From Paragordius varius (taxonomy: Eukaryota > Nematomorpha), in assembly GCA_964247055.1 (NCBI GenBank), contig OZ176052.1, positions 1,240,001-1,304,000 on the forward strand: a stretch of DNA of 64,000 nt, read 5' to 3'. The notes beneath the pieces were generated by a model that was given only the letters and a program-made list of their open reading frames with translations, made no database searches and was not told the DNA's origin. Made by a program: the position numbers and the translations under genes. Each line of letters starts with the position of its first letter. The first letter of the stretch is position 1. Positions 11,801-23,615 of this stretch are shown piece after piece.

Positions 11801-14800
11801 GTCATATGTTTGAAATTTAAAATATTTATTAATATATATTTGAATGCGGCACGTCTCATTTTTCAGTCAAAAATGGGACTCGCAATTGTGTTGGACACCC
11901 CTGTTTTATAATAAATTTGATGCGATTACTTGCTAATAGTAGATTCTATTTTTTGAACAGAAAATCACGAATTGCTGAATACAACCCAAGTAACTTTAAT
12001 GTCTTTTATTTATTTATTCAGACCTCTTCTTTCGTGTTACAAATTAAAAAGTGTGTATAATTATTAGAAAATAATTCGTTTAAAACGTGGGTCCATGGCC
12101 GACCTCTGATATTATATGCCCCATCCAATTTTTCCTACCAAAGTAATATCGAATTTGATTTATTATGAAATGTTAGTTTAAACATAGGATTGAAATTAAA
12201 AATTAAACTCTTAAATCATAGGCGAAATGGAAAAATATAGCTCTTTGTTACATCATCGCTATAATGTCCCGCCAACCTCTGATCGAGATTTAAGTTTAGA
12301 GTGGGTCTATGGTTACCAAGGGAAAAGAGGTCGAAACAATTTACACTTGATTGGAGATTCTGAACGGGAATGTCTATATTATACAGCAACCATTGCTGTA
12401 ATCCTAGATTTAAAATCCAGGCGTCAAAGGCATTACACTCAACATGTAGAGGATATAAAATGGTAATTTTTAACAGAAAAATAAATTTAGGTTTAACTTA
12501 TAAATCGTTGAAAATTATATAATTTTAAAATTTCTTTTTATTTATATCCGGTCGTCACTTTTTTTATATATTTTCATAATTGGGATGTTCCGTTTTCCTT
12601 TTGTGCTTACTACTTTACAACGATAGCATGCGTTTACACACTATGTGCAAAAAAGAGGGTTTATTTTTTTTAACAAAATTTTTATGAGATAGCTTATGAC
12701 CAGCGAATTCATTTGCCGCAAAAATTATTATTTGTTGACAACCTAATTTTTGAAATATTGGGAGAAAATCGAAATCGGGCAAAAACTGAAAATTAAGGAT
12801 AAATAAGGATAATTCAATTTGAGATATTATGACTTATTATCAGGATGTATTTTTATAAAGATAGCCTAAAATCATATAGTCAGATTTTTATATTCAACTC
12901 AAAAGATGGAGTTTTTCTTTTAACAACTCAAAAGACAAAAAAAATTTATTAAAATATTTTTTTTTAATTATTTACTAGCTAAACTCACTATTAAAATCGT
13001 AACTTTCATATTTTATTCAGTAAAAAAACTTATCTATCAAAATAAAACCCAAAAATATTGTTTTTTATTTTTTCATTTTTTTGTTACTCGGTTTATGACG
13101 GTATAAAAAATCTATACTGTTTTATTTTGGAATCTTACATGAGTGCGAATTATAAAGTATATAATCTATGCAAAATAGGATTTAAAAGTAGTGGAATATC
13201 AACCAACAATCCGTACGAATCCCAATAAAAATATTAATTTGTCTTAAAACAGACTTGTTACAATGATTTGTAAGGATTGTTGGTTGATATTCCACTCCTT
13301 TTAAATCCTATTTTGCATAAATATACTTATTGATTCCCACTCATGTATTCCAAAATAAAACAGTATAAATATTTTATATCGTCATAAACCAGATGACAAA
13401 AAAATGCAAAAATAAAAAACAATATTTTTTAGTTTTATTTTGATAGAAGTTTTTTTACTGAACAAAATATGAATGTTGAGATTTTAATAGCGAGTTTAGA
13501 TAGTAAATAATTAAAAAAAAATTTAATATTTTATAAAAAAAAATTGTTTTTTAAGTCAGTTAAAAGAAAAACACCATTTTTAGACCTGAGATTTTATAGA
13601 AACCCTAACTAAATGATTTTAGGCTATAATATTGGAAAATATATCATAAAATGATAAAAAAGCATAATATCTCAAGTTTTATCATTATTTTTTAAATTAT
13701 CCTTGATTATCCTTAATTTTCACTTTTTGCCCGATTTCGATTTTCTCTCAATATTTCAAACTAGGTTGTCAACAAATAAAAATTTTTTACGGCAAATGTA
13801 TACGCTGGTCATAAGCTATCTAATTAAAAACAAATTTAAAAATTTATTTTGTTAAAATTTTTTTGCACACAGTGTACATATATTTTCTTAGCCAATTTAC
13901 CAATTTTAAAGAGTCAAATATTAATCTGGTTTCAAAAATATTGATTCATACTAAAATTGACATATGTTATATATTTATTTTTACTTTATCCTGTTTATTA
14001 TAAATATTTATACTGTATTAGTTTAACAGTTCACCCAAACCGTATTTTTGCAGCAACTGGCCAGTGCGCGGGTCTTATGCAACCGAATGCCATACTTTCT
14101 AAGGTAATTATTTTGAAGTTCCCTCTTAACAGAAAGAGATCCCTTTCCTTGAGAAATATTAAACAAATTATATGTTTTACTGATTTGTGGAATTATAACC
14201 AATCCTCTGTTTTTGGGATAATTTTAATTTTTACATTTCAACCTAAAAAATATATAATGTTCATATAATATATAAAAGTATTCAATAAACCATAAAAAGA
14301 CAAATTATAGTGTTTCTAACGAAACGAAAAAAATATTTTTCAAATCGGTATTTGCGGTTTTATCCCTAGATCTATTTAATATGAATATGTTTTAATAAAA
14401 ACACCAACAAATAATTTTATTAATATGGATAACGTTTGATCCACTAAAATCAAAAATTAATAAATTATTATGATATGTAATATTATATCATAATTTCATA
14501 TTTATTTATATCAGGTGATAACATATGTCAAAAAAAATTGGGCTGTTTTTTAAAACGATCATAGCCACGGTCATGAGGCATTCATAAGGGGTTAGACACC
14601 ACCCTTGGGTGTGTGTTAAAATATCTTTACATAACCTGCTTTTCAGTATCGACAAACATATCTACTCTTTAACTTCAAATCTCATTAAATTAATAAAACG
14701 TCTTTATACCAAAAGCCAACTTCTTACCTTTGTTGTCAATAATTACAAATGTATAAAATATCCATCTATTTATTGATTTTTTTGGTACTCAGATTAATAG

Positions 14801-17800
14801 AAATTTGGATTATCGGACTATATTTAATTTAATTGAAGTTTCACAATAATACTTTATTGTCATTTCATTTTTAACATGAAATTGGCTCTTTATTATTTTC
14901 TTCAACTTCTAATATCGATAAATATTGTATTTGTTTTCAATTTAGGTGTCTTAATCAAAGTTCATAAGCGGATATCAATTAGCACTTAATTCACAAAAGC
15001 CATTCACAAATCCCTTTTATTAATATTTCTAAAATATTTTTAGCCACATGTAAGGATATGGAATACGGAAAATCTGGAAACTCTAAATATACTCTACCAT
15101 GAATTGGCCTTCCCAAACGCAGTTGTATGTTTGGAATTTTCTCAAAAGGTTTTTTTAAAAATTATTTATATTAGGAAAACAATGGAGAACTGATAGCTGC
15201 TATAGATGACTCACCTGATCATATCCTTAGCATATGGGATTGGATGAATGAAAGCATTCTCCATATCTTTCAAGTAATACATAAAATTTATGGATTCTTA
15301 ACAATAAAAAACTTTTTTATAGAATTGATAATCACTTGATAATATTTTATTGTTTAACGCGGCCTATATTTCTAAAACTTTAAATGTGTAACTTAATTTC
15401 TACGACCATTTTTTCCTTCATGATTTAAATTTTAGTCGTAACATACAAAATGATCATCGACGAATATATAAAACTATTTTGGCTCGAAATAACTTTTGAA
15501 TTTTTTTTAACTTCTTATGCTTAACTATAAAATTACATAAAACAAGAAATGTATCAAAAAGCTTACAATGACAAGTTTTGTTTTGTGGTAATCAAAACAT
15601 TTATTTTTAAAGTGTAAACTAAAACGTTATATTAGCTTACTATATATATTTAATAAAATTAGACGGGTAAAAGTCAAATTTTAGACATGAAATTTGGTAA
15701 AAAGGACCCAGCATCAACCTTATATACGTGCGGAAGAGGTCATTTAACACAATGGACATTTCACAAACAAAATGACGAGGATGGGAATCAGGGTGACGAA
15801 ACATCACCAACAAAATCTATAAATTTTGAAAAAAATGGACAAAAAAACAAAGAAGAGCTTATGGGGAGTTGGTTTAAAATTCACGCAGAGTACCCGGTAA
15901 TAATTTTTACTTTGATATGAATGAGTTTAAGTCAACTTAAAAATGTATTATAATAATTGACTATAGTCATAGATGACAATGTAACACTAGAGAATGGTAA
16001 TGTTTGGTACAAACTTTATATTTGTTTCCACTTATTGTTAATAAGAGTTTCGCTAACTTTCATAATTTTAATTTTAGTTTCGAGTAACATTTGAATTATA
16101 TTACAAAATTCACTATAGTTTAAAATAAAATAGGCAAAAATTTTAAAAATTGGCCTAATTTACCGAATATATATAATCTCTATTTGATAACGGTGTGTAG
16201 GAAAATGTTGAAAAACCAAAATACGTGATTTGCATGGATATTTTGAATAACATGATACTTACCGGAGATTCTGAAGGGAATTTAATAGTGTGGAATGCGG
16301 GTAAATATTTTTGTGATCATGACAATTAAAAATACTAATTTGGCCAAGTTTACTAAACATATCGAAGAAAACAATCAAAGCATTATAATATCTTTCTTAA
16401 ATAATAGACAATTTGCGTGCTATAAGTATCCAAAAACAAGCTCATCCTGGAGGGATATTTACCCTTATGATCTATGATAAAGGGATAGAAGAACAGAATG
16501 AGACAAATTATCCCGATAATAATAAAAAATTAAAATTTCCAATCAATACATCCAAAGCATCTATGATCTCCACCCAATCTTCGGACAAAGATAAATCCCT
16601 TCATTCTTCACGTTCTAATTCAGGGAGCGTTGAAAAAGCCTCTGATGAAGAACAACAACCTAAAAGCCCAAACTATGTCGGAAGTGATGGTTATATTTAG
16701 TTTTCTCAAGCAATTTTTGTGTGAAATAAATTTAATAATACATATTAATTTAATTGTGATCGCTGTTTCTTAGCAGTATTTACCATTATTTCATCACAGT
16801 TAATATAAAATGCGCAATTTTCTATTAGAAAAATTTACACAAATGATTGAATGTTGATTGGTAACCTTTTAAAGCGTCACAGTTACTTTCATCAGGGATA
16901 AAGGGATCTCTTTAACTACATGGTTTTTAAACAAAATAATTGAGATTTCGTGCACCTAAGTAATAAAATCTTGGGAGGTTCGACAGTTTTTTACATGTAA
17001 AAGCTATTGGGCAGTCTTAGTTATCCTTCTATGACTCTTTATGAATTTCCTTTCAAATTTTGTGGACGAGTCATAGCGCACGATTATGGCCTTATTTTAA
17101 CTTTTTTGTTAGATATTTGGCAACAATAACTTAACCCTTAATAATCCCTGGATTATATTGATCCATATCTATTTAGATTTCTATATTTACAATTACAAAA
17201 TATATATGTTTTAGGCGATAGCATCAAATTTCGAGAACTAAATAATTCCGGTTTATCAAAAAAGTCAAGTGAGGATACCACAGATGATCTGGGGAACTCT
17301 GAACAACAAATTGTAGCAACTGGTGGAAAAGATCGAATAATTCGTACATGGGATATTTCGACGCTTGAACTCCTAAGTCAAACTACTCGTGTAAGATTTT
17401 CCACAAATTTTTCCGAAACAATTTTTAACTATCCGCGCTACCCTTTCCTAATTGGTTTTCGAATCTCAAATCTTATAAAAGATATTAAACTAAAAATATT
17501 AAACATAATATATATATATATATATATATCTATATAGTTGGATGAAATATTGGGGGCTATACGAGTTTTGAGCCCAGGTTTAGATTGGACTAAATGTTCA
17601 CAGCAGCAGACTCAACGAAGTAATATGAGAGGCAAAAAAATTTCCAACCAAATATCCAATCCGCAAAAAAGTGATATGACTCAATCTAACGATACTGATA
17701 ATAAGACAAATGTGGACGATGAACAACGGGGCGTATGTGAAAGTCTTGTGAGGAATGGTTGCAATATTCTCATAGGCACAACCAAAAACTGTATTCTACA

Positions 17801-20328
17801 TGGAAATTTTACGGACGGTTTTAATGTCCTGGTTCAGGTATAGTTTAAACTATATATATTTAAAAAACAAAGTTCTTAGTGATTTGTAAAACTATAATTG
17901 AAAAAAAGGACCAAAACTTTTATAAGCATCTTGACAAAAATTAAAACTGTTGTTGTAAATTTATTTTCATATTAAAAGGGTCATTTTGATGCAATAACTG
18001 GTCTTGATTGCCATCCAGAAAAAGAGAGAATGGTTTCAGTCGATGCTTATGGGCAGATAAAATCTTGGGATTTGAAAAGACATCATTGTCTCTTTTATCG
18101 AGAAATCACGGTAAATAATTTTAAAAATACCAAATCGAGTAATTCCTGGGAAAAAAAGCAGCCGCGTCTGTGGAACTAAAAAATAACTTTAAAACAGTAA
18201 CGGGTCTAATTTTTCGTTCAAACTTTTATTAAGTTTTTAACATTCTTGTATTCCAAAAGTATTTTTTAATTTCAATAGAATCAAACATAAAAACTTTTTC
18301 GCTTTTACTATATTTTGGTTATATAGTCATCTGTATATTTAAATAAACTTTTTTTCAAAATGTAAAAAGGAAAAAATTTTGAACTAAAAAGGGTTTTTGC
18401 AAAGATATTTTAATCCGAACTAAATGCCTGTTCGGGTTAAGAATCCTTGTTATCCAAAAAAGATATTTTTAATTATAATTGTTAGCATACGTATGCATAT
18501 AATTTACAATAAACCTTATTGAAATAAGATTTTCCCAAAAATTTTTATCAAAAAGATCATTTAAAAAATTATCCTTTTCGTTTTAACTCTTTAAAATTAA
18601 TCACCTATATTTTATAGGAATCTTGTACATGTGTGACCTTTAACCCGACCCATCCAAACTTAGTTGGGATCGGGATGGTGAATGGCAGTTGGATTGTGTT
18701 AGACATTGGACCAGACAAGCAAATTGTATGTCAACACACTAATAGTGCGGACGCAGTAACTTGCATATCATATTCTCCAGGTATACCAAAGGAATACAGA
18801 CAAAGCAAAAAAAAATAAACGACAAAATTTTAAAATTTTATTATAGCTCATTATTTTGGGTTGAGCATTTAAATTGTTTATTCGGTTAATTATCCAAAAG
18901 TGTAAATACATGGTTTATGTGGAAAAAATGATGGTTTGAAAAAAACTATGGTTGTCTTTTTTTTCAAAAAAACATTTGTCTTTTAGGTTTTGCCTTTATA
19001 GTTTTAATTTTTAAGTAAATTCATGATGTCAACACTAAAATTATTTAAGTCAAATTATTAAATGGTATAAAATATTTGTATAATTTTTTAAACTTTTAAC
19101 AAGCGATACAAAATTAATTTTTTTAATCTATATACGGGTAAAGGTGGAGATTACTTAGCTATGGGTTCGCGAGACGCAAAAATATACGTTTACAAAGTCA
19201 AAGGACAGGGATATAGATATTCGCCATATTGTCATTTAAAGGTATTTCTTTTGTAATTTGGGTCAATAAATCTCGGGAATATATATATAGACTTAGTTTA
19301 TTGCCATAAACCAGATTGATTAACCCAGAAAAAAAAGCTTGCAAAAAATATTTTCAAGGGTACGTATTGTTAATTAAATGAGTTTACATTAGCATATTTG
19401 GCATATCTATACCGGTATGAATGCATTTATAACCGTAAATGTCACCATTTATGATAATAAACAGCCTAAAACTTCCGTACATTATCTCGTAATACCTGAA
19501 TATTTTTTTTATAATAAAATAAAAACAAAATTAATACAGGATTAAAACTGATTAGATTGATTCAATTTTGTTTTGCCGAACAATAGCATATTTTTCCAAT
19601 GATTTTGCATGCCTCAAACATTTTGTTTAGGGTCACACATCAAAAATTAGTGCAATCGATTGGTCAATCCCTTACTTTAACGGACAGAAGGAAGGACATA
19701 TAACAGACAATGAAAACAACACAACAATACAAACTTCTAATGCAGATAACACAAAAGGTGACAACCAGCCAATACCAAATATGTCCGTAGAATCTCTGAA
19801 TAATCAATCAAACAAAAACTCCCCATGGTATTATTTGAGAAGTAATTCAACTGATGGGGAACTTTTATTTTGGAACATAGCTACCAAAGAACAAATTGTA
19901 ATTAACCATATGGACCATGCAATATCTGGAAGCGATACATTCAATTCTCCTAAAAGTCAACGGTCAGCAAATATCGGATCGAATTCATCCGATTTCATTA
20001 GAGATATTGTTTGGAGCACACAAAATTGCACGCTTTCTTTCGAAGTTTTAGGTATTTATATATGCTATTTAAACTTCAAATTTACCCTTGAACAATTCAA
20101 ATTTACCATAAAATAAATTTTGTATAAAGATTATAATTTACCTTTATTTTTTTTAAAAAAAATTCGTTTAAATTTTAATAATACTGAAAAAATTAAAAGT
20201 AAGCCATAAAGATATAATTAATATTAATAATAGCCCGAAAACACCTTTATTTTTAGGGTGAAATTGAATTGTTTACCGGTGAATTTGAATTGTTCAAGAG
20301 TAATGAATTGTAAATGGTATATGCCATG

Positions 20329-20367
<39 letters not shown>

Positions 20368-21127
20368 ATAACCTATCTATAATATTAAATTTAGAGGTAA
20401 AGAAACAAATTTTATCTATATTATTACCGCTATAATGTACAATTATTTTTGATTTATTTATCAGATATGTAAAAATACCTTTCCTATGGTAATGTTTATA
20501 AAATGGAAAATCCTCTATTCGTTACGTTAAAAATCGCATAACCCTAGGGTTACGTTAAAAATCACAATTTTCCTTATACTATGTAATGACGACTTTTTTC
20601 AACATTATATACTTTGTTTTTAGGCATCAGATCTTCCATACTAAATGCAAAAAATCCTCATTCCGATGGACGACACATTTCGGTATGTACAAAGTCGCAT
20701 GATATCACTAAAAACATAGGCGATAACGATAAAACAACACTAAAGGCTAATTCTACAACGCAACAAATGCTATTCACGGGGAATGATTTAGGTCAAATAG
20801 CTTTATACCGATATCCAGGTAGCCCTATACCACAAGTAATTTTTGGCATTTTCTTTTTCAGAATATAACATATATGTAAATAATATTAATTGCTGCCGTT
20901 TATTTTAATATATTTACCAGATATATCCTACATTTTTATTATAAACCGACCGCGTTTTTAAAAGATTTAATTTTCGTTTTTTCTTTCATGCGTACCAGCT
21001 AAACAAAGCCAAAGTTTATGTTGGCCATTCAAGTCATATAAGTGGATTATCGTGTTCAAATACCAATTCCTACCTTATATCCTCCGGGGGTAAGGATTCA
21101 ACACTAATGCAATGGCGGATAGAATAA
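8859..21127 (+). CDS. EMAP/EML-like microtubule-associated protein (HELP plus tandem WD40 propellers)
   Basis: Seen: 21 exons, all phases consistent, 1382 residues: 8859-9027, 9535-9965, 10232-10588, 10866-11062, 11364-11555, 11961-11989, 12222-12462, 14022-14103, 15044-15148, 15175-15273, 15663-15896, 16201-16300, 16408-16689, 17215-17390, 17538-17837, 17979-18110, 18618-18780, 19144-19241, 19631-20051, 20624-20835, 20999-21127. Residues 1-458 are acidic and low-complexity with two Ala/Gly-rich hydrophobic stretches (about 93-110 and 361-381). The HELP motif starts near residue 483 (LEWVYGYQGKRGRNNLHL). Tandem propellers follow: KCLTVHPNR, PHVRIWNTENL, DHILSIWDW, GGKDRIIRTWDIS, and a last blade ending SSGGKDSTLMQWRIE, as in vertebrate EML proteins. 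Family role: binds and organises microtubules in the cytoplasm and spindle. Odd: no N-terminal trimerising coiled coil, a 29-nt exon, and a 26-nt intron (15149-15174). Confidence 0.94.
11575..11903. mobile_element. hAT-type MITE in an EMAP intron
   Basis: A 329-bp element begins CAGGGGTGTTC and ends in the inverted GGACACCCCTG. CAGGGGTGTCC-type ends are typical of hAT elements. It lies in the intron before the 29-nt exon. A clean 8-bp target duplication is not obvious, so the insertion is probably old. There is no coding capacity. It is transcribed within the host pre-mRNA. Confidence 0.7.
12637..13874. mobile_element. 1.24-kb foldback element in an EMAP intron
   Basis: Two arms of about 590 bases are imperfect inverted copies around a spacer of roughly 60 bases near 13.25 kb. 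For example, GGAATATCAACCAACAATCC at about 13194 is answered by GGATTGTTGGTTGATATTCC at about 13276. The outer ends read CACTATGTGCAAAA (left) and, on the other strand, CACTGTGTGCAAAA (right), with TA outside each. TA targets and such ends suit a Tc1/mariner-like non-autonomous element. There is no ORF. It accounts for this intron (12463-14021) being the longest in the gene. Confidence 0.8.
15149..15174 (+). other. Ultrashort intron, 26 nt, in the EMAP-like gene
   Basis: It starts GT, ends TTAG, and interrupts the frame between CLEFSQK and ENNGELIAAIDDS. Removing it joins two stretches that are contiguous in EML proteins, whose blade reads IAFSxxNGG...VDDSNDH. Unspliced, the 26 bases would shift the reading frame. 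Confidence 0.88.
20056..20323. mobile_element. Diverged element with 21-bp terminal repeats, in an EMAP intron
   Basis: The left end has CAAATTTACCCTTGAACAAT-type repeats; the right end has their inverted form (GGTGAATTTGAATTGTTCAA) and terminates GTAAATGGTATATG. It begins about four bases after the splice donor at 20052. It resembles the better-preserved copy at 22252-22612. No real coding: the QFKFTLE-like reading is the repeat itself. A TA microsatellite (20333-20362) adjoins it. Confidence 0.6.
20333..20362. repeat. TA microsatellite
   Basis: Alternating T and A directly beside the right end of the preceding intronic element. Confidence 0.9.
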
Positions 21128-21799
21128 TTCCTCTTAACTTTCCTTTTCTCGTTAACCGATATAAATTTTATCACAAAATATCACAACTGCTATATATTTT
21201 TTAACTAATTTCAAATTTTACAAATCATTTTTAGTTGTGCAATGCAATTATTGTCCTATTCGATTACGTCACTTTATTTATTTATTTTACGGAAAATTAA
21301 AATTTCCCAACTTGTTTGTGATATTAAATATGAATAAATAATATGTACTACATTGAATGAAATATAATACTGGATAAGTTATTAAACAAAGAGATTCGGA
21401 AGTTTACAACATATTAAAGTGTATTAACATATAAAAAATATTTGAAGATCCACAAATGACTAATAATTTGTTCATCGCTGCATTAGACTGATAAAATACA
21501 TGTATATTTTTGGTCAGAAAATCGAACTTTTGTATAAAAGCTTATTTTAAAGAATGTTAAGCTTTAAATGCCTTTTCTCGACGGTTAGTATTATCACTGC
21601 TTAGAAAAATTGACACGATACTTTAGTAAAATTTAAAAAATACATAAAATAAAAAAATTAACATCTAACAATTAATTCTTTTTTGCACAAATTATTACAA
21701 AATAAGTTTAGATATAATGTTTAATTTATTAAAACTATCTATCCAAAATATATTATAAAAATTTTAATTTTTCACAATTATTATAAGTTGATTGATTTA
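21128..21799. other. Convergent intergenic region
   Basis: This separates the 3' ends of the EMAP-like gene (+) and survivin (-). AATAAA at 21333-21338 is a possible poly(A) signal for the EMAP gene, and TTTATT at 21796-21801 is one for survivin, overlapping its stop. Nothing else is recognised. Confidence 0.45.
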
Positions 21800-23501
21800 T
21801 TAGACATTTTCAATTTGTTGGACAATCTCGTGGCATTGTCGGTTCCATTCTTTTGATAATTTTTCTTCAATCTTTTTCTAATATAAAAAAATTAAAAATA
21901 TTAAAAAATAAATCTTTAAGTGGCTCTAAATAAAGGTATTTTTAAATATAGGCTAATTATTGACCTTAAATATATTATATGTATAGTTTTAAACCAACCA
22001 AACCCAAATATAAAATATATTACTATATATTAGCAGCAAAAATTTTATTGTAAATCACATTTTTACCATATTGTTTATATAAGAGATTAACATAAAAATT
22101 TAAATTAAAAAGGACAATTTTCTTATAAACTTTTATAGTATGAAGCGATAAATAAAATTTATATTATAGTTAAAACTAACATAATAATAACCAAAAACGA
22201 AATGAATAAAAATCAACATAAATTTATATTCCATTACCCAATGCATAGTCATATATACCATTTACAATTCAAATTCACCCTTAAACAATTCAAATTCACC
22301 CTCGAACAATTCAAATTCACCCTTGAACAATTCAAATTCACCTTTGAACAATTCAAATTCACCCTAAAAACAAATTATGTATTTTCGAACTAATATAACA
22401 CATTATTAATATGAAATATATTATGTTATATTTTATTATTTTTTCAGTATTATTTTAATTTAAAAAAATTTTTTTATTTTTTAAAAATATAAAAAAATAT
22501 TGGTAATTTTTAATATTAAAATACATATATTTTATTTGAGGGTGAATTTGAATTGTTCAAGGGTGAATTTGAATTGTTTAAGGGTGAAATTGAATTGTAA
22601 ATGGTATATATAATTGTATTAGAAAAAAAATATGCTACAATATATGCGTAAATCATTTTACATGAAAATTTTGATTAGAGTACATTAGGAGTGTAATTAT
22701 TTCTCGACAATTTTGCGTTTCCGTATCAATGCAGTCAAACTCAAAGGATTGACAGGTTGGTGAATGTTTCTCATGTTCTTTGCTGAAAATGTCATAGATA
22801 GAAAAAAGTATAAATTTACAAAAATTTTGAGGAGAAAACCAATAATGTAAAAAAAAATATTTTTGTAAATGAAACCATACATATTGGTCTTTTTGGCTTT
22901 AATACCTATTTAAAAAATTGGATAGCGTGACACACACACAACTATCTTAATGCGCAAATCAAAACGATAGACTATATCAAAAAATTATTGGAAAATCTAA
23001 TTTTTACTGTACTTTTTCAAATCAAAAATATGTTTTGCTGGAAAACAAAAAAAATGTGAGCTATAACAAATCCGAAACATTGTTTACCGTCCAAGAAATA
23101 AGGAGGAAACACATTAATAACTAAAAAGCGAAAAAACTAAAGTATACTTTCTTACCGAGGATCGTCTCGAGATTCCCAACCATCCAACTCTTTCCAGCAA
23201 ACTATACAAACCACATCAGTTACAGAATTGCTATTTTCATTGCTTGGATCTTTGATGTGAATAAAACCAGTTTCAGACATCTAATTAAATATAGAATCAT
23301 TAAAAAATCAAAAAAAATATTAATCGTACAAAAATAAATTTTGGCGATTAAATATGTAAAACATGGTAAAACCCGTTTTGCTGTGCATTTTCCTCGCCTG
23401 TAAGGCCATTCTTGAAACGTTTCAAGTCGCTTTTCTTGAGAAAAATAATTTAAAATATTATCCCTAATAGAGAAAAGAGTTTTCAAATTTTCAAATTCCA
23501 T
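21800..23501 (-). CDS. BIRC5: Survivin (BIRC5-type BIR protein, chromosomal passenger subunit)
   Basis: Seen: four exons in phase on the minus strand: 23501-23373, 23280-23156, 22782-22662 and 21877-21800, giving 150 residues (human survivin has 142). The single BIR domain (about residues 24-96) shows RLETFQEWPY, CTAKRMSETGFIH, CIVCWKELDGWE and HEKHSPTC. Zinc ligands C68, C71, H88 and C95 have the survivin spacing. H91 and D82 correspond to human H80 and D71, used in reading phosphorylated histone H3; human D70 is Arg here. The end is a charged helix (KKIEEKLSKEWNRQ), as in survivin. Family role: targets Aurora B, INCENP and borealin to the inner centromere and midbody. Intron sites after CTAKR, after DDP and before the final helix match vertebrate survivin as I recall it. 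Least certain is the exon-3 donor (CAT|GTAAAA). It is divergent from SKA1. Confidence 0.9.
22252..22612. mobile_element. Foldback element with 21-bp tandem repeats in its inverted ends (survivin intron 3)
   Basis: The outer ends are inverted (TATATACCATTTACAATTCA and its complement). Inside, five left-hand copies of a 21-bp unit (CAATTCAAATTCACCCTTGAA type) face three inverted copies on the right, around an AT-rich centre. No protein is encoded; the apparent 63-residue ORF is the repeat. It makes up almost half of survivin intron 3. A diverged relative is at 20056-20323. Confidence 0.8.
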
Positions 23502-23615
23502 TTTTGGCTATTGGGAAAGAAATAACTTTTAAAAAATGCGCTTTAATTCCATCAATAAATCACATGGAGGCTCAAATTTCGTGAGGTTTAAATTCAAAAT
23601 TTGAAGCAGTTAACT
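23502..23615. promoter_or_regulatory. Presumed bidirectional promoter of survivin and SKA1
   Basis: Only 114 bases separate the two divergent start codons, so both promoters must lie here or reach into the genes. An ATTGG (inverted CCAAT box) is at 23510-23514 and a TTTGAA, like the CHR element of mitotic genes, is near 23600. Both motifs are short and the DNA is AT-rich, so the motif evidence is weak; the geometry is the main argument. Confidence 0.5.

Noticed and set aside
8751-14830. Short shared AATTTGGATTATC motifs near 8779 and 14797 as ends of another element
   Set aside because: The shared stretch is too short, and no paired termini could be drawn around either copy.
22202-22393. 63-codon ORF with repeated QFKFTLE
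   Set aside because: It is the 21-bp repeat of a foldback element read in one frame, inside a survivin intron.
22697-22882. Minus-strand frame ending SLTALIRKRKIVEK as the survivin third exon
   Set aside because: The neighbouring frame gives the required HEKHSPTC zinc motif in correct phase after DDP, so this frame is a shadow.
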